Below, piece by piece: positions 19,662 to 29,229 of a stretch of DNA of 64,000 bases. This DNA is from Haliscomenobacter hydrossis DSM 1100 (lineage in GTDB: Bacteria; Bacteroidota; Bacteroidia; Chitinophagales; Saprospiraceae): positions 6,945,001-7,009,000 of the forward strand of contig NC_015510.1 of NCBI RefSeq assembly GCF_000212735.1, read 5' to 3'. The notes beneath the pieces are model-generated. The model searched no databases. It was not told the origin of the DNA and saw only the letters and a list, made by a program, of their open reading frames with translations. The translations under genes were made by a program, and so were the position numbers. The stretch's first letter is position 1. Each line of letters opens with the position of its first letter.

Positions 19662-19688
19662 AAAGTAAGGGACAAAAGGGGACAAATT

Positions 19689-20072
19689 GTGAAAAAAGTA
19701 AAAAGCCAAAAAAAGTACAGCGACAGCCTAAAAAGAGAAGTAGGTCGTCGTTACCTTCGAGAAGAATTCAGTTATGCAGTGGCTGCTGAAGAGTATGGGC
19801 TGAAAGACAAAACGGTGGCGAAAGAATTCGTTAAGTGGTATCGGATGCAACTAGAAAAAGAGAACAAGAATGGTCAAGATGCGGAGTCCTCAAGCGAAGG
19901 GAAAGTAGAATCCACAGCTGGCAATCTGGATGAAGCACTAGCACGAATCAAAGAGTTGGAGCGAGCCTTGTATATGTCCGAACTCAAAGGGGAAGCCTTG
20001 GAAACGATGCTAGATATAGCGAAGCGTGACTTGGGGATTGATGTTCGAAAAAAGTATGGGGCCAAACAGTGA
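19689..20072 (+). CDS. IS3-family transposase OrfA
   Basis: The 127-residue DNA-binding subunit has an N-terminal helix-turn-helix (KYSDSLKREVGRRYL ... AVAAEEYGLKDKTVAKEF) and a C-terminal leucine-zipper-like coil (LDEALARIKELERALYMSEL). The start is GTG. Its stop TGA overlaps the GTG start of orfB by 4 bases (GTGA), so the second protein may arise by coupled reinitiation, or a fusion by frameshifting as in most IS3 relatives. Confidence 0.88.
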   Translation: MKKVKSQKKYSDSLKREVGRRYLREEFSYAVAAEEYGLKDKTVAKEFVKWYRMQLEKENKNGQDAESSSEGKVESTAGNLDEALARIKELERALYMSELKGEALETMLDIAKRDLGIDVRKKYGAKQ

Positions 20073-21004
20073 AAGAACTACGCGAATTGAAAAATCGGGC
20101 GAGTTTAAAAGACTTGTGTTCATTGTTTGGCCATAGTCGCCAAGCCTACTATGAATGGGGAAATCGGGAACAAGAAGACGCTCTGGAGCAGGCTATTATT
20201 ATTGATTTGGTGCGCCATATTCGGCAGGACATCCCTCGAATTGGGTCACGTGCCTTGCACTTTATGCTGCAACAGCAATGGGAAAAACAAGGGATTAAAT
20301 GCGGACGAGATCGACTTATTGAAATCCTTCGGCAAGCCGAAATGTTGATTTATCCCAAGCGCAAATACACTCAAACGACCAATAGTCGGCATCATTTTTA
20401 CAAATACCCTAACTTGATTAAAGAACTGGAAATCAATAGACCAGAGCAGTTGTGGGTCAGTGATTTAACCTATATTCGGGTACAAGAGGAGTGGAATTAT
20501 GTCATCTTTATCACCGACGCCTACTCGCACAAAATGATGGGTTTTAGGGTTGATGACAACATGAAAACAGACATGTGTGTCCAAGCCTTGGACATGGCTT
20601 TAGCCGCTCGAACTAAGCGGGAGCAGCCTTTGATTCATCACTCGGATCGAGGGGTTCAGTATTGTTCCAAAGGCTATGTCCAAGGGCTCCTGAATCAACC
20701 CAACATTCAGATCAGTATGACCCAAAATGGTGACCCCTTGGAAAATGCGCTGGCCGAAAGGGTCAACGGTATTTTCAAGAACACCTACAATATGGATCAA
20801 CGGTTTGAATCTCTGATCGAGGCCCAAGAAGCAATCGCCAAAATGGTGTACTCCTACAATAATGTTCGGCCTCATAGCTCTTGTGATATGATGACTCCCA
20901 ATGAGGCCCATCAAGGTACAGGAGCGCTCAAGCGCAGATGGAAGACTTACTACAAAAAAGCCTCGGTAATGGCCGAAGAATTGGGGAGTGAGCCGAGTAG
21001 CTAA
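20069..21004 (+). CDS. IS3-family transposase OrfB (DDE catalytic subunit)
   Basis: The 311-residue protein has an HTH_21-like N-terminus (RQDIPRIGSRALHFMLQ) and an rve integrase core with the DDE triad: D in LWVSDLTYIRV, D in IHHSDRGVQYCS and E in NALAERVNGIFKNTY. The family tail NNVRPHSSCDMMTPNEAHQ is present. It is full length with no stops. The GTG start overlaps the orfA stop. Confidence 0.93.
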   Translation: MKELRELKNRASLKDLCSLFGHSRQAYYEWGNREQEDALEQAIIIDLVRHIRQDIPRIGSRALHFMLQQQWEKQGIKCGRDRLIEILRQAEMLIYPKRKYTQTTNSRHHFYKYPNLIKELEINRPEQLWVSDLTYIRVQEEWNYVIFITDAYSHKMMGFRVDDNMKTDMCVQALDMALAARTKREQPLIHHSDRGVQYCSKGYVQGLLNQPNIQISMTQNGDPLENALAERVNGIFKNTYNMDQRFESLIEAQEAIAKMVYSYNNVRPHSSCDMMTPNEAHQGTGALKRRWKTYYKKASVMAEELGSEPSS

Positions 21005-21151
21005 ATGGTGCAAAAGTTGCTTTCCCACAATTCCAACACCCTTAGCAACAAAAAAAATTAAATGGTTTTTTTTTGCTGCTGGGTATTGAAATGTGGAAAA
21101 CCGATTGGTGCCCTGAACTTAACCAACTACATTTGTACGGTGACTTTAACG

Positions 21152-21237
21152 TGTAATGCTATTTTAGGACGTATTTGTGAATGTAAACCTATTTTAGGAC
21201 AAGCCTTTTACGTGTAAAGTAATTTTAGGACGAGACA
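21152..21237 (+). repeat. three tandem copies of the IS terminal motif at the right end
   Basis: TGTAA...ATTTTAGGAC occurs at 21152, 21182 and 21213, spaced 30 and 31 bases. The last copy is the terminal inverted repeat itself. The left end shows only one clear copy. The arrangement suggests multiple transposase-binding sites on one end. Confidence 0.8.
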
Positions 21238-21252
21238 GAGTGGAAATAACCC

Positions 21253-22815
21253 TCACACCCAAACCCCAAACACCTCCTTATCCCCCACCCTCATCCATTC
21301 CTGCCGCCAGGACTTCTCCTTCTTGTGCTCAAAAATGAGCAAAAACCCTGTTTTTAGGTGCTGCCGATCCAGGTAGTCACTCAGCTGAGTCAAACCCGCC
21401 TGGTGCGCTTTTTCGCCATACCAGCGTTTTAGTTCAATGATGTATTTGTGCTGAAAATAGGTGACCACCACATCCAGGCGTTTTTCCTCTGAGATCTGGG
21501 GTTCTTTAAACGTATGGCCTTTCCCGTTCAGAATGGGGTTGAGGAAGGACAAAAACACCAGGCGCGCATTGCGTTCCAAAAAATCCTGATCCTTTTTGTC
21601 GTGTTCCGACTGCATGAACTGCTGGAATTTAAGCAACACCGCTGCGATGTCCAGGCCATTATCGGCAATTTTGAAATGCTCGCTAAAATTGTAGTCGCGG
21701 CCGTAAGTGATTTCGGTTTTTACAGTCATGTAGTTGTACAGGCGCTGCTCGTAGATGCGGTTGTGAATGGCCAAGCGGCCATTTTCCTTAAAGATACCGT
21801 ACATGCGCCCAAAATTGGTGAGTGGTTCATCGGGGTTAAAGGAGATTACATCGCCGTCGATGATCACCCGGTATACCAGATCGTATAGGGCAGGATTGTT
21901 CTCCAGGTTTTTGATCAAACTGTCAAAGTTGGTGTTGTTTTCTTTTAAGAGCAGATTGACCGCACGATCCACATCTTCAAGTACCCAGCACCTTTCCGTT
22001 TTTAGTGGCAACAGTTTTTCGGCCATGATTTTGCACAATTTGCTCACCAAAAAAGGATAACCGGAAGTGAAATAATATAGCCTTTCGGCAATTGGGGCTA
22101 CTTCCATTTCTACTTGTTCTGCCAGGCGGTATTCTTCCAACATTGGTGCAATCTCGGCAGGATTAAAACTCATTTCCACCTCAAAATCTGCGGCGATGTT
22201 CCAGGGACTATTGTATTGTGCTTGATCCCCCGAACGCATTTTTGATTTTAGGGATTTGATGTCGTGTACGCCAGTGAGGACAATACTGTGAAAAGTAGCA
22301 TGAATAGGCGAAAAACGTTCGAGATACTTGGTGCGAAGCATGCCTAGGAAACTCAAAAAAGGCAAAAAATTACTGCTGGCGTCTACTTCGTCAATCAATA
22401 AGACCAGTTTTTTATCCGCTTTATGCACCAATTGTGTGATCACTTCCGAAAGGCCATTCATGTCCTCGACCCTGGGTAGCAATTCCGCCAAAAAAGAGGC
22501 TAAATCAGGAGCAGTGAATTTCAACATTTTCATCACTTCATCCACAAACATGCTAGCAAATGCTTCATCTGATTCATACCACTTCGAATCAATGCCTTGA
22601 AAGCTCAACCGAATGGGGAAATAATTGTTCGATTTTTCCAAATCGTTTTGAAGAAATTGCAGTGCAGTCGTTTTTCCATATTGCCTGGGCCGATTGATAA
22701 TGAAATACTGTCCCCGCTCCACCATGTCCGTGATGGCCGCCATTTTAGCACGTGTATCCATCATGTAATGCAAGTGAGGAAAGCAGACGCCCGTAATGTT
22801 GAACTCCTTTTTCAT
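21253..22815 (-). CDS. AAA-ATPase-like protein with C-terminal PD-(D/E)XK nuclease domain
   Basis: The 520-residue protein belongs to a Bacteroidota-rich family pairing an AAA-ATPase-like domain (PF09820 type) with a PD-(D/E)XK fold (PF08011 type). Walker A is NRPRQYGKTTALQ at about residue 45 and Walker B is LVLLIDEVDASS. The nuclease-like motif is RLDVVVTYFQHKYIIELKRW. The ATG at 22815 gives MKKEFNITG, the usual family start. The 6-residue extension to 22833 overlaps a TATCTTTG promoter-like box. Its cellular role is unknown, and such genes are often multi-copy and mobile. Confidence 0.85.
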   Translation of the reverse strand: MKKEFNITGVCFPHLHYMMDTRAKMAAITDMVERGQYFIINRPRQYGKTTALQFLQNDLEKSNNYFPIRLSFQGIDSKWYESDEAFASMFVDEVMKMLKFTAPDLASFLAELLPRVEDMNGLSEVITQLVHKADKKLVLLIDEVDASSNFLPFLSFLGMLRTKYLERFSPIHATFHSIVLTGVHDIKSLKSKMRSGDQAQYNSPWNIAADFEVEMSFNPAEIAPMLEEYRLAEQVEMEVAPIAERLYYFTSGYPFLVSKLCKIMAEKLLPLKTERCWVLEDVDRAVNLLLKENNTNFDSLIKNLENNPALYDLVYRVIIDGDVISFNPDEPLTNFGRMYGIFKENGRLAIHNRIYEQRLYNYMTVKTEITYGRDYNFSEHFKIADNGLDIAAVLLKFQQFMQSEHDKKDQDFLERNARLVFLSFLNPILNGKGHTFKEPQISEEKRLDVVVTYFQHKYIIELKRWYGEKAHQAGLTQLSDYLDRQHLKTGFLLIFEHKKEKSWRQEWMRVGDKEVFGVWV

Positions 22816-22904
22816 AAAGACAAAGATATTCAAATTCTGGCACTATCAGGAAGGAGGAACCATCCCTTTCTTGCATTTACGAGCTTGTTTAAATAAAAAG
22901 GCAT

Positions 22905-22937
22905 GGCACCTCAAAAGGCAACGCCTCCTGAAATGCC
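22905..22937 (-). terminator. terminator of the susC-susD pair
   Basis: Arms 22905-22919 and 22923-22937 pair over 15 bp, four of them G-U, with a 3-base loop. On the - strand they are followed by a TTTTTATTT tail. It lies 46 bases past the SusD stop. Confidence 0.75.
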
Positions 22938-22982
22938 ACACCTTAAACAAAACGCTAAAAAACAAAACAGACGCAAAAAAAA

Positions 22983-24803
22983 TCAATATCCAGGATTCTG
23001 TGGAAACTTAGGTCCTTCAACCACCCTGTCTATTTGTGCCTGTGGAATTGGGCGCAACATGTGAAAGTCTTTGATGTTTACAGCAGCATCAGGATTCCAA
23101 TCTTTTACCCTGCGCACCAAAGAACGCGTCCGCACCAAGTCGTGCCATCTTTGCCATTCGCCGTAAAACTCACGGGTACGTTCGTCCAGGATGAAATCAA
23201 GCGTAACAGCTGCCTCTGTAATTTCCATGGCCGTTGCTGCAGCCGCATTTTGCTCCGCAGTGTTGCTTGGGCGGAAAGCCGCTCTCCTTCTGATGGCATT
23301 GAGCAAATCCTTGGCAGCCGTAGCTTGACCTGCTTTGAAGGCGGCTTCCGCTCCAGTCAGGTACACATCCGCAAAGCGATAAATCACCACGGGTCTTGAG
23401 GATGGATCGTTGAAGTTAGCACCACGGCTGGGGTCCATAAACTTCTTCACCGCAGGGAAATAGGTGTTGTTCCAAAGGCTGGGTGGAATTACCGTCCCCT
23501 TGAAGGGTCTGGTGCCAACAAACTGTGGAGCACCGGGCACTTCATAATCCGGCATCCAGATGGCCGTATCCACACCTATGCGCATGGTGTAGGTAGGGAT
23601 ACCCCGGCTGTTGTTGGCCGCAGTTTGAGCGTTGCTTGTGGCAGTATTGGAAATCCAGACCGTATAAAAGGTGTTTTCGAAACGAGAATCAACGTTGCGG
23701 TTAACAAAGGCCTGGTCCAGAAAATAACTTTTACCAGCGTTGGGACCAGAAGGCCACTTGTAGCTATTGGGACGAATGCGGATGTAAGGACGACCGTAAT
23801 AGGAGTCCCGAATCATACTTGCAGAGCCACTGTTGGCCAAATTGCCGCCAGCATTTTTGAACGAGTTGATGCCACAATTGGGGTAATTCCAATTGGTAAA
23901 CCAAGGCGAGAGGTTTTGTGCTGCGCCACCCGAAGCACCACCACCCACGGTATAATAACCATATTTGGGGTCTTTGGAGTGATCACTTACAAACATGGTT
24001 TCTTTGCCATAATCATTGGCAGGAACAAAAGCATCGCCATAGTTTGCCCAAAGGTCAAGACCATAAGTCGCTTTTTTGGCAATAATGTCTGCACAGATGG
24101 TCGATGCTTGTACAAAATCTGCCTGGTTGTTGGTCAACCAGCCTCTGGTCAAATACGCTTTAGCCAAAACCAACTGCGCTACGGGTTTGCAAGCGGCTTT
24201 GTCAATAAAAGGAGAGGTGGGTCTATCCGGTAAATCCGTCGCAGCCTCGGTCAAGTCTTTGATGATTTGTGCGTACACCTCTGCTGCGGGCTGCCGGGAA
24301 GCGGCCTGTGAAGGCACCGTGATGAACTTGGTATTTAAAGGCACGTCTCCAAAGGTTTGTACCAGATAAAAATACCAGAAGCCGCGCAAAAACTTGGCTT
24401 GAGCCAGGTATTGCTTGCGGGTCGCATCTGGAAGGTCGATGGTTTGGCCGTATTCCAACACCCCATTTAGCGTATTGATATCGGTGTAAGCGATATTCCA
24501 GGCGGCACCAAAGTTGGTTCCGTTGAGCCCATTATAGTTGTGCAGTTGAATCCCACTGGCGCTGGCTCCGGCCAAATGTTCATCTGTTCCGGCCATCATT
24601 TCATTCGTAAAACCTTCCGTTCCCCATGCTGAGCGGATGTCGTTGTATACCCCGGCAATGCCTCCCAATACGCCGGAAGGGCTATTAAAAAACGAGGGTA
24701 CGATGGCTGCCTTAGGATTCTCTTCCAGGATTCCCTGACAACCATTGTTGATAAATGCACACAGTACCAGAACCGCTGGTAAAAGTTTATATTTTAGTTT
24801 CAT
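22983..24803 (-). CDS. SusD/RagB family nutrient-binding outer-membrane lipoprotein
   Basis: This 606-residue surface lipoprotein should bind glycan or peptide ligands and lid the SusC channel. It has a lipoprotein-type signal (LLPAVLVLCAFINNGC), the SusD-like N-terminal half with TPR helices (FLRGFWYFYLVQTFGDVPL) and the C-terminal RagB signature (FILDERTREFYGEWQRWHDLVRT ... LRPIPQAQID). It follows SusC in the same transcription unit. No glycosidase or regulator adjoins, so the ligand is unknown. Confidence 0.94.
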   Translation of the reverse strand: MKLKYKLLPAVLVLCAFINNGCQGILEENPKAAIVPSFFNSPSGVLGGIAGVYNDIRSAWGTEGFTNEMMAGTDEHLAGASASGIQLHNYNGLNGTNFGAAWNIAYTDINTLNGVLEYGQTIDLPDATRKQYLAQAKFLRGFWYFYLVQTFGDVPLNTKFITVPSQAASRQPAAEVYAQIIKDLTEAATDLPDRPTSPFIDKAACKPVAQLVLAKAYLTRGWLTNNQADFVQASTICADIIAKKATYGLDLWANYGDAFVPANDYGKETMFVSDHSKDPKYGYYTVGGGASGGAAQNLSPWFTNWNYPNCGINSFKNAGGNLANSGSASMIRDSYYGRPYIRIRPNSYKWPSGPNAGKSYFLDQAFVNRNVDSRFENTFYTVWISNTATSNAQTAANNSRGIPTYTMRIGVDTAIWMPDYEVPGAPQFVGTRPFKGTVIPPSLWNNTYFPAVKKFMDPSRGANFNDPSSRPVVIYRFADVYLTGAEAAFKAGQATAAKDLLNAIRRRAAFRPSNTAEQNAAAATAMEITEAAVTLDFILDERTREFYGEWQRWHDLVRTRSLVRRVKDWNPDAAVNIKDFHMLRPIPQAQIDRVVEGPKFPQNPGY

Positions 24804-24872
24804 GTCAATTCGTTTTTTAGCGCAGGTCTAAATATTTTCGCTTAAAACAAAAATTTTGGACATGCGCTGAGT

Positions 24873-27800
24873 TTAAAATTTCAAATTCAGGCCAAACGTA
24901 AACTGTCGGAACGCTGGGTTATTCAGGTTCACACTAATTTGGCGGGCTGGAGCACCTACATCACCAGCACCAGTTGGAGCTACCCCTCCACCATATCCAT
25001 TACCCTCTGGATCAGGACCAAATCCTGCATCTACAAATGGGGAGTAGATCACAAATGGGTTGGTTGCGTTCAGGTAGACTCTTGCGGAGGCGAGGCCCAT
25101 TTTACTCATCAAGCTGCTGGGTAGTTGGTACCCAAAGTTGATGCTGCGGCACTTGATGAACGACCCGTCCTGGTAGCCCAGCGTAGAACCAAACAACAAG
25201 CGGTCGGTACCCGCATCTGGCGCAGGGAAGGCATTGGTCGGATTGGTCCGTGTCCAATAGTCCACTTTGAGCTGGTTGACCCGGCTTTGGTTGAAGAAGG
25301 GGAAACCGTTGCCACCACCATCGGCAGTGAGGTGGGGTGCCAATACTTGCATACCCATTCTGGCGTAGATCACGATAGAAAGGTCAAAGCCCTTGTAGCT
25401 GAAGCGGTTGGTGAGGCCACCTTCCCATTGCGGTTGGAAGTTGCCCAGGATTTGACGGTCGTTGGCGTCAATCTTGCCGTCTCCGTTGGCGTCCTCAATC
25501 CGGATTTGGCCGGGATATTGAACTGGAGCAGTTTGTTTCTTGATCTGCTCATTGATGGAGTCTTGCAATTGCCAAATGCCGATTTTTTTGTAGTCGTAAA
25601 TCACAGTCAGTGGTTGGCCGACAAACCAGCCCGCACCTTTATTTTCCAATTCGGCAGGCGTGGTCAATTGGGTGATTTTTTCCCGGTTGAAAAAGAAAAC
25701 CCAATCGGTACTCCAGTTGAATCCATTGGTTTTTTGAATATTCTGGGTCGTGATCATCACTTCTACACCTTTACCTTCGGTTCTACCCAGGTTTTGCAGG
25801 GTGGAAGAGGCACCGTTACTGGCAGGAAGTGGTACCGACAACAAGATGTCTTTCGTTTTCTGATGGTAATAATCGATACTACCCGTGATGCGATCATTGA
25901 ACAAGCCAAATTCCAAACCCAAATCAATCTGGTCGGTGGATTGCCAGCTCAGCGTTGAGCTAGGCAAGCTGGTCACCAGGTAGGCGAGTTGTTGTCCAGC
26001 AGTACTTTGTCCAAAATTGTAATACCCTGCGCTCAAACCGCCCAAAGTGGCGTATGCCCCTACGTTGCGGTTGCCGGAAATACCCCAGCCCCCTCTGATT
26101 TTCAGGTTGGAGATCGCTTTTATATTTTTCATAAAACCTTCTTCCGTCACGGTCCAACCCAAGCCCACGGCTGGATAGTTGAAATACTGAAAGCCTGGAG
26201 ACAGCGTAGAAGAACCATCGCGGCGGAAAGTAAGGGTAGCCAGGTACTTACTGGCAAAACTGTAGTTCACGCGGCCCATGTACGACAACAAGCCCGTTTC
26301 GGAGAATGAACCCGTAGCAGTTGGTTGCCCAGCAGCCAAGGCGAAGTTGGCATTGGCAATGTAATCTGCTGGAATACCCGTTACATTAAATTGACTCCTT
26401 TGGTTATGGTCTTTGGTTACTTCAAACAAACCAGTGATGCCCAGTTTGTGTTTTTTGGCAAACACTTTATCGTAGTACAACAGGTGCTGGAAGTTGTACG
26501 ACCAGGCTTCGCTGTTGTTCACTTCGGCGTTAGAAGAAGACTGTACCACGGCAGTATTGACATAGGTCAAAGGCCCAGAGTAACCATTGCCATTGTCTTG
26601 TCGGAAATCCAGACCCGCATTGAAGCGGTAACGCAATCCTTCCACAATTTTCAGTTCCGCGTACAAACTGTTGAAGGTTCTGAGCCTCCGGTTGTTTGCC
26701 AACAAGGAGCTGGCCTTGGTGATCAGCGTGAGGGGGCTAACCGCTGCCGCATCAATTGAACCGATGGCTGGGTTGAGGTTTACGGTACCATCGGCATTGT
26801 AAGGTGAAGCCAGCGGGGTCAAACGCACCAAACCACTGGGCACACCACCACCACCTACCGTATTCGAGTACGTCAGGGTATTCATGGTGTTGAGTCCAAT
26901 TTTTAGTCGGTTGTTGATCCGATGGTCAATGGTCGTACGTAGCGAGAAACGTTCAAAATTCTGATTGGGAATAACCCCTTCTTCCAGGAAATATCCGCCA
27001 CTCAAACCGTATTGGGTGCTTTCACTGCCGCCACTTACGCTCAACAAATGGCTGGAGTTAGAGCCCGTGCGATAAATCAAATCTTGCCAGTCGGTGGATA
27101 CCCCCGCCGCCAAGGCATCCTTTTCTGGCTGGGTGAGCAAGTAGGATGAAGTTCCGTTGCTGCTGGGCCAGCTGGAACGGTTGTATGCGGCTGCATCGGT
27201 TTTGAATTGGGCATATTCCGCCCCGTTCATGACGTTGTACTTGGACATGATGTTGGTCAAACCATGGAACCCATCATAGGTGATCACTGCTTTGCCCGTT
27301 TTTCCCCGGCGAGTAGTCACCAGGATCACCCCGCCTGCACCCCGCGAGCCATAAATGGCCGTGGCAGAAGCATCTTTTAGAATATCGAGACTGGTAATGT
27401 CTTCAGGATTCAAATCGTTGATGCTACCACCGTATGGAATCCCATCAACGACGATTAATGGGCCATCTAAAGCATCACTTGAACCACTATTGGTGGTCAA
27501 AGTACGGTTGCCCCGAATCCGGATTTGGCCAGCAGCACCTGGAGTAGAACTGTTATTCACAATCGAAACCCCGGCAGTCCGTCCTTTCAATTGAGCGATG
27601 ATGTTGGGCGCGGGTACCTCTTTAAGTACTTCGGACTTAATTTTAGTCACAGCACCAGTTACGTCTTTTGCTTCCTGGGTACCGTATCCTACTACAACCA
27701 CTTCACTCAACACTGATGTGTTGATTTCCATGACCAGATTCAAATTTGTCTGGCCATTGAGGACGACGGTCTGTTCATTGTAACCGGTGTAACTGAACTT

Positions 27801-28049
27801 CAAGGTGCTATTGATGGGTGCATTGATGGAAAATCTCCCATCAATGTCCGTAATGGTACCTCTGCTTGTACCTACCAGTAGAATGCTTACGCCAGTGAGT
27901 GGCTCATTCCCATCTTTCGAGGTAACCGTTCCTTGAACCGTTACATCTTGAGCCTGTGCAAAACTAACGAAGCTTACGAAAATCAGCATCAGCACGCTGA
28001 ATCTCCTCAGGCAAGTTAGTCCTGGAAATGTTTTTTGTTTGTTTCGCAT
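24873..28049 (-). CDS. SusC/RagA family TonB-dependent transporter
   Basis: The 1058-residue outer-membrane transporter starts with a signal peptide (VLMLIFVSFVSFAQAQ). Next come a carboxypeptidase-regulatory-like domain (VQGTVTSKDGNEPLTGVSI ... GRFSINAP), a TonB-box-like SEVVVVGYGTQ, a plug domain (IRIRGNRTL ... ILKDASATAIYGSRGAGG) and a 22-strand barrel ending with the aromatic FGLNLKF. The ATG at 28049 is chosen. An extension to 28112 would read through the -7 promoter box. It partners the SusD downstream for energised import. Confidence 0.95.
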   Translation of the reverse strand: MRNKQKTFPGLTCLRRFSVLMLIFVSFVSFAQAQDVTVQGTVTSKDGNEPLTGVSILLVGTSRGTITDIDGRFSINAPINSTLKFSYTGYNEQTVVLNGQTNLNLVMEINTSVLSEVVVVGYGTQEAKDVTGAVTKIKSEVLKEVPAPNIIAQLKGRTAGVSIVNNSSTPGAAGQIRIRGNRTLTTNSGSSDALDGPLIVVDGIPYGGSINDLNPEDITSLDILKDASATAIYGSRGAGGVILVTTRRGKTGKAVITYDGFHGLTNIMSKYNVMNGAEYAQFKTDAAAYNRSSWPSSNGTSSYLLTQPEKDALAAGVSTDWQDLIYRTGSNSSHLLSVSGGSESTQYGLSGGYFLEEGVIPNQNFERFSLRTTIDHRINNRLKIGLNTMNTLTYSNTVGGGGVPSGLVRLTPLASPYNADGTVNLNPAIGSIDAAAVSPLTLITKASSLLANNRRLRTFNSLYAELKIVEGLRYRFNAGLDFRQDNGNGYSGPLTYVNTAVVQSSSNAEVNNSEAWSYNFQHLLYYDKVFAKKHKLGITGLFEVTKDHNQRSQFNVTGIPADYIANANFALAAGQPTATGSFSETGLLSYMGRVNYSFASKYLATLTFRRDGSSTLSPGFQYFNYPAVGLGWTVTEEGFMKNIKAISNLKIRGGWGISGNRNVGAYATLGGLSAGYYNFGQSTAGQQLAYLVTSLPSSTLSWQSTDQIDLGLEFGLFNDRITGSIDYYHQKTKDILLSVPLPASNGASSTLQNLGRTEGKGVEVMITTQNIQKTNGFNWSTDWVFFFNREKITQLTTPAELENKGAGWFVGQPLTVIYDYKKIGIWQLQDSINEQIKKQTAPVQYPGQIRIEDANGDGKIDANDRQILGNFQPQWEGGLTNRFSYKGFDLSIVIYARMGMQVLAPHLTADGGGNGFPFFNQSRVNQLKVDYWTRTNPTNAFPAPDAGTDRLLFGSTLGYQDGSFIKCRSINFGYQLPSSLMSKMGLASARVYLNATNPFVIYSPFVDAGFGPDPEGNGYGGGVAPTGAGDVGAPARQISVNLNNPAFRQFTFGLNLKF

Positions 28050-28548
28050 TGTTTGTTTGTTTAAATAATAAATCACAAAATATTCGTCGGCAAATACAAA
28101 GATAGAGATCATATTTTATCTATGAAACCGATTGCAAAGTTTTTTTTGTGCAAATTACAATTATTTTACTGACGCCAACCCGGCTCGGGGTAAGATTAGG
28201 GTTCCTGCCTAAGTCTATTTGGTTCTAAATACAATTAATTCAGATATTTTATAAGTTGTTAATAAATAATATTTAATGGTTGTTGCTTCCATCTACGGCA
28301 GGGTTAGGGTATACACATTAAAATTTGAGGAGCAGAGGCGGGGGCCTGTTGACGTTTCCAAACCCCTCTGAGTGCTAAGATTTGGGCATAAAAGTGGCCT
28401 ATTTGTGAAATCGGTTACATTTTTGCCCAAAAAACATCACCCTTTAGCCCCTGACTTTGTCTGGGTGTAATCTTATTTTTACAAAATCGATGGATAGCGG
28501 CCCTCTACTTGTAATGAGGATCCCGGATCTTTTCAATGAACTACTCAT
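28050..28548. other. gene-free stretch upstream of susC
   Basis: About 500 bases lie between the ABC ATPase gene stop and the susC start. Apart from the susC promoter candidate near 28097-28126 I see no credible coding frame, RNA gene or long hairpin. The region is AT-rich at the susC side and may hold further regulatory sites. Confidence 0.5.
28097..28104 (-). promoter_or_regulatory. -7 box of the susC-susD operon
   Basis: TATCTTTG on the - strand matches TAnnTTTG exactly. A TTTC at 28126-28123 is at roughly the -33 position (18 bases apart). Predicted initiation near 28090 gives a leader of about 40 bases to the ATG at 28049. Confidence 0.5.
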
Positions 28549-29229
28549 TCACCGCAACCCCAAGCGTTCAATTCGATCTCCCAGCGCGAAACTTTTCATT
28601 TCCGCATCCAATTCCTGAAAATCGGCTTTTTCCACCCGCTTCACAAACACACCTTCCCGCAACAAATGAATTTCATCACAAGTATCGTTCAGCGTAGAAA
28701 AAATGTGTGAAGAAATGACGATGGTTTTTTGCAAAGCCACGAGCTCATGAATAATCGCCGTAATGATCATATTGCTTTGGATGTCAACGCCATTGAAGGG
28801 TTCGTCCAGGATAAAAAAATCGTTGTTTTGGAGCAAAATTCCGGTAAGTGCCAGCTTCTTTTTCATGCCGGTGGAATACGTCTCTGCGTACTGGTCTAGG
28901 GGGAGCTCAAAGATGTTTTTCTCCTGGAACTTGGTCATCTTGACATTGCGCGCATTGCAGAGCAGTTGCAAATATTCACTTCCAGTAATTTTGGACAGGA
29001 AGAAGGGGTTGGTGGGTAAAAATCCCAGGTGATTTTTCAAAATGGGGTACACACTCGTTATCGTACCCGTACAGGTTTCCAATCCAGCAATGCACTTGAA
29101 CAAGGTCGTTTTGCCCGCTCCGTTCTCGCCCACGATGCCATATACTTTTCCACTGGCCAGGCTCAGGTTGACATTTTTCAAGACCCGTTTTTGTCCATAG
29201 GATTTTGACAAATTTTCAATTTCAATCAT
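28549..29229 (-). CDS. ABC transporter ATP-binding protein
   Basis: The 226-residue nucleotide-binding subunit has Walker A GENGAGKTTLFKC, Walker B FFILDEPFNGVD and the H-loop VISSHIF. The signature motif is degenerate (YSTGMKKKLAL instead of LSGGQ), as in many efflux-type ATPases. Its start overlaps the permease gene stop by 4 bases, so the two form one exporter operon. The substrate cannot be inferred. Confidence 0.9.
   Translation of the reverse strand: MIEIENLSKSYGQKRVLKNVNLSLASGKVYGIVGENGAGKTTLFKCIAGLETCTGTITSVYPILKNHLGFLPTNPFFLSKITGSEYLQLLCNARNVKMTKFQEKNIFELPLDQYAETYSTGMKKKLALTGILLQNNDFFILDEPFNGVDIQSNMIITAIIHELVALQKTIVISSHIFSTLNDTCDEIHLLREGVFVKRVEKADFQELDAEMKSFALGDRIERLGLR

Larger units (their letters stand above)
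19637..21237 (+). mobile_element. complete IS3-family insertion sequence
   Basis: The element is about 1,601 bases. Its ends are imperfect inverted repeats, 22 of 25 matching, running TGTCTCGTCCTRAAAT inward and ending TG...CA. It is flanked by a 3-bp direct repeat GAG (19634-19636 and 21238-21240), the target duplication. It carries overlapping orfA and orfB. Both ends and both frames are intact, so it is probably active or recently so. It inserted 12 bases beyond the stop of the convergent AAA/nuclease gene without breaking it. Confidence 0.93.

Noticed and set aside
21238-21260. AAA/nuclease gene disrupted by the IS3 element
   Set aside because: The IS and its GAG duplication end at 21240 and the gene's stop codon is at 21253-21255, so its coding sequence is intact.
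25125-25958. 277-codon + strand open frame opposite susC
   Set aside because: The susC reading is unambiguous across this span, and the opposite frame has no recognisable domain.
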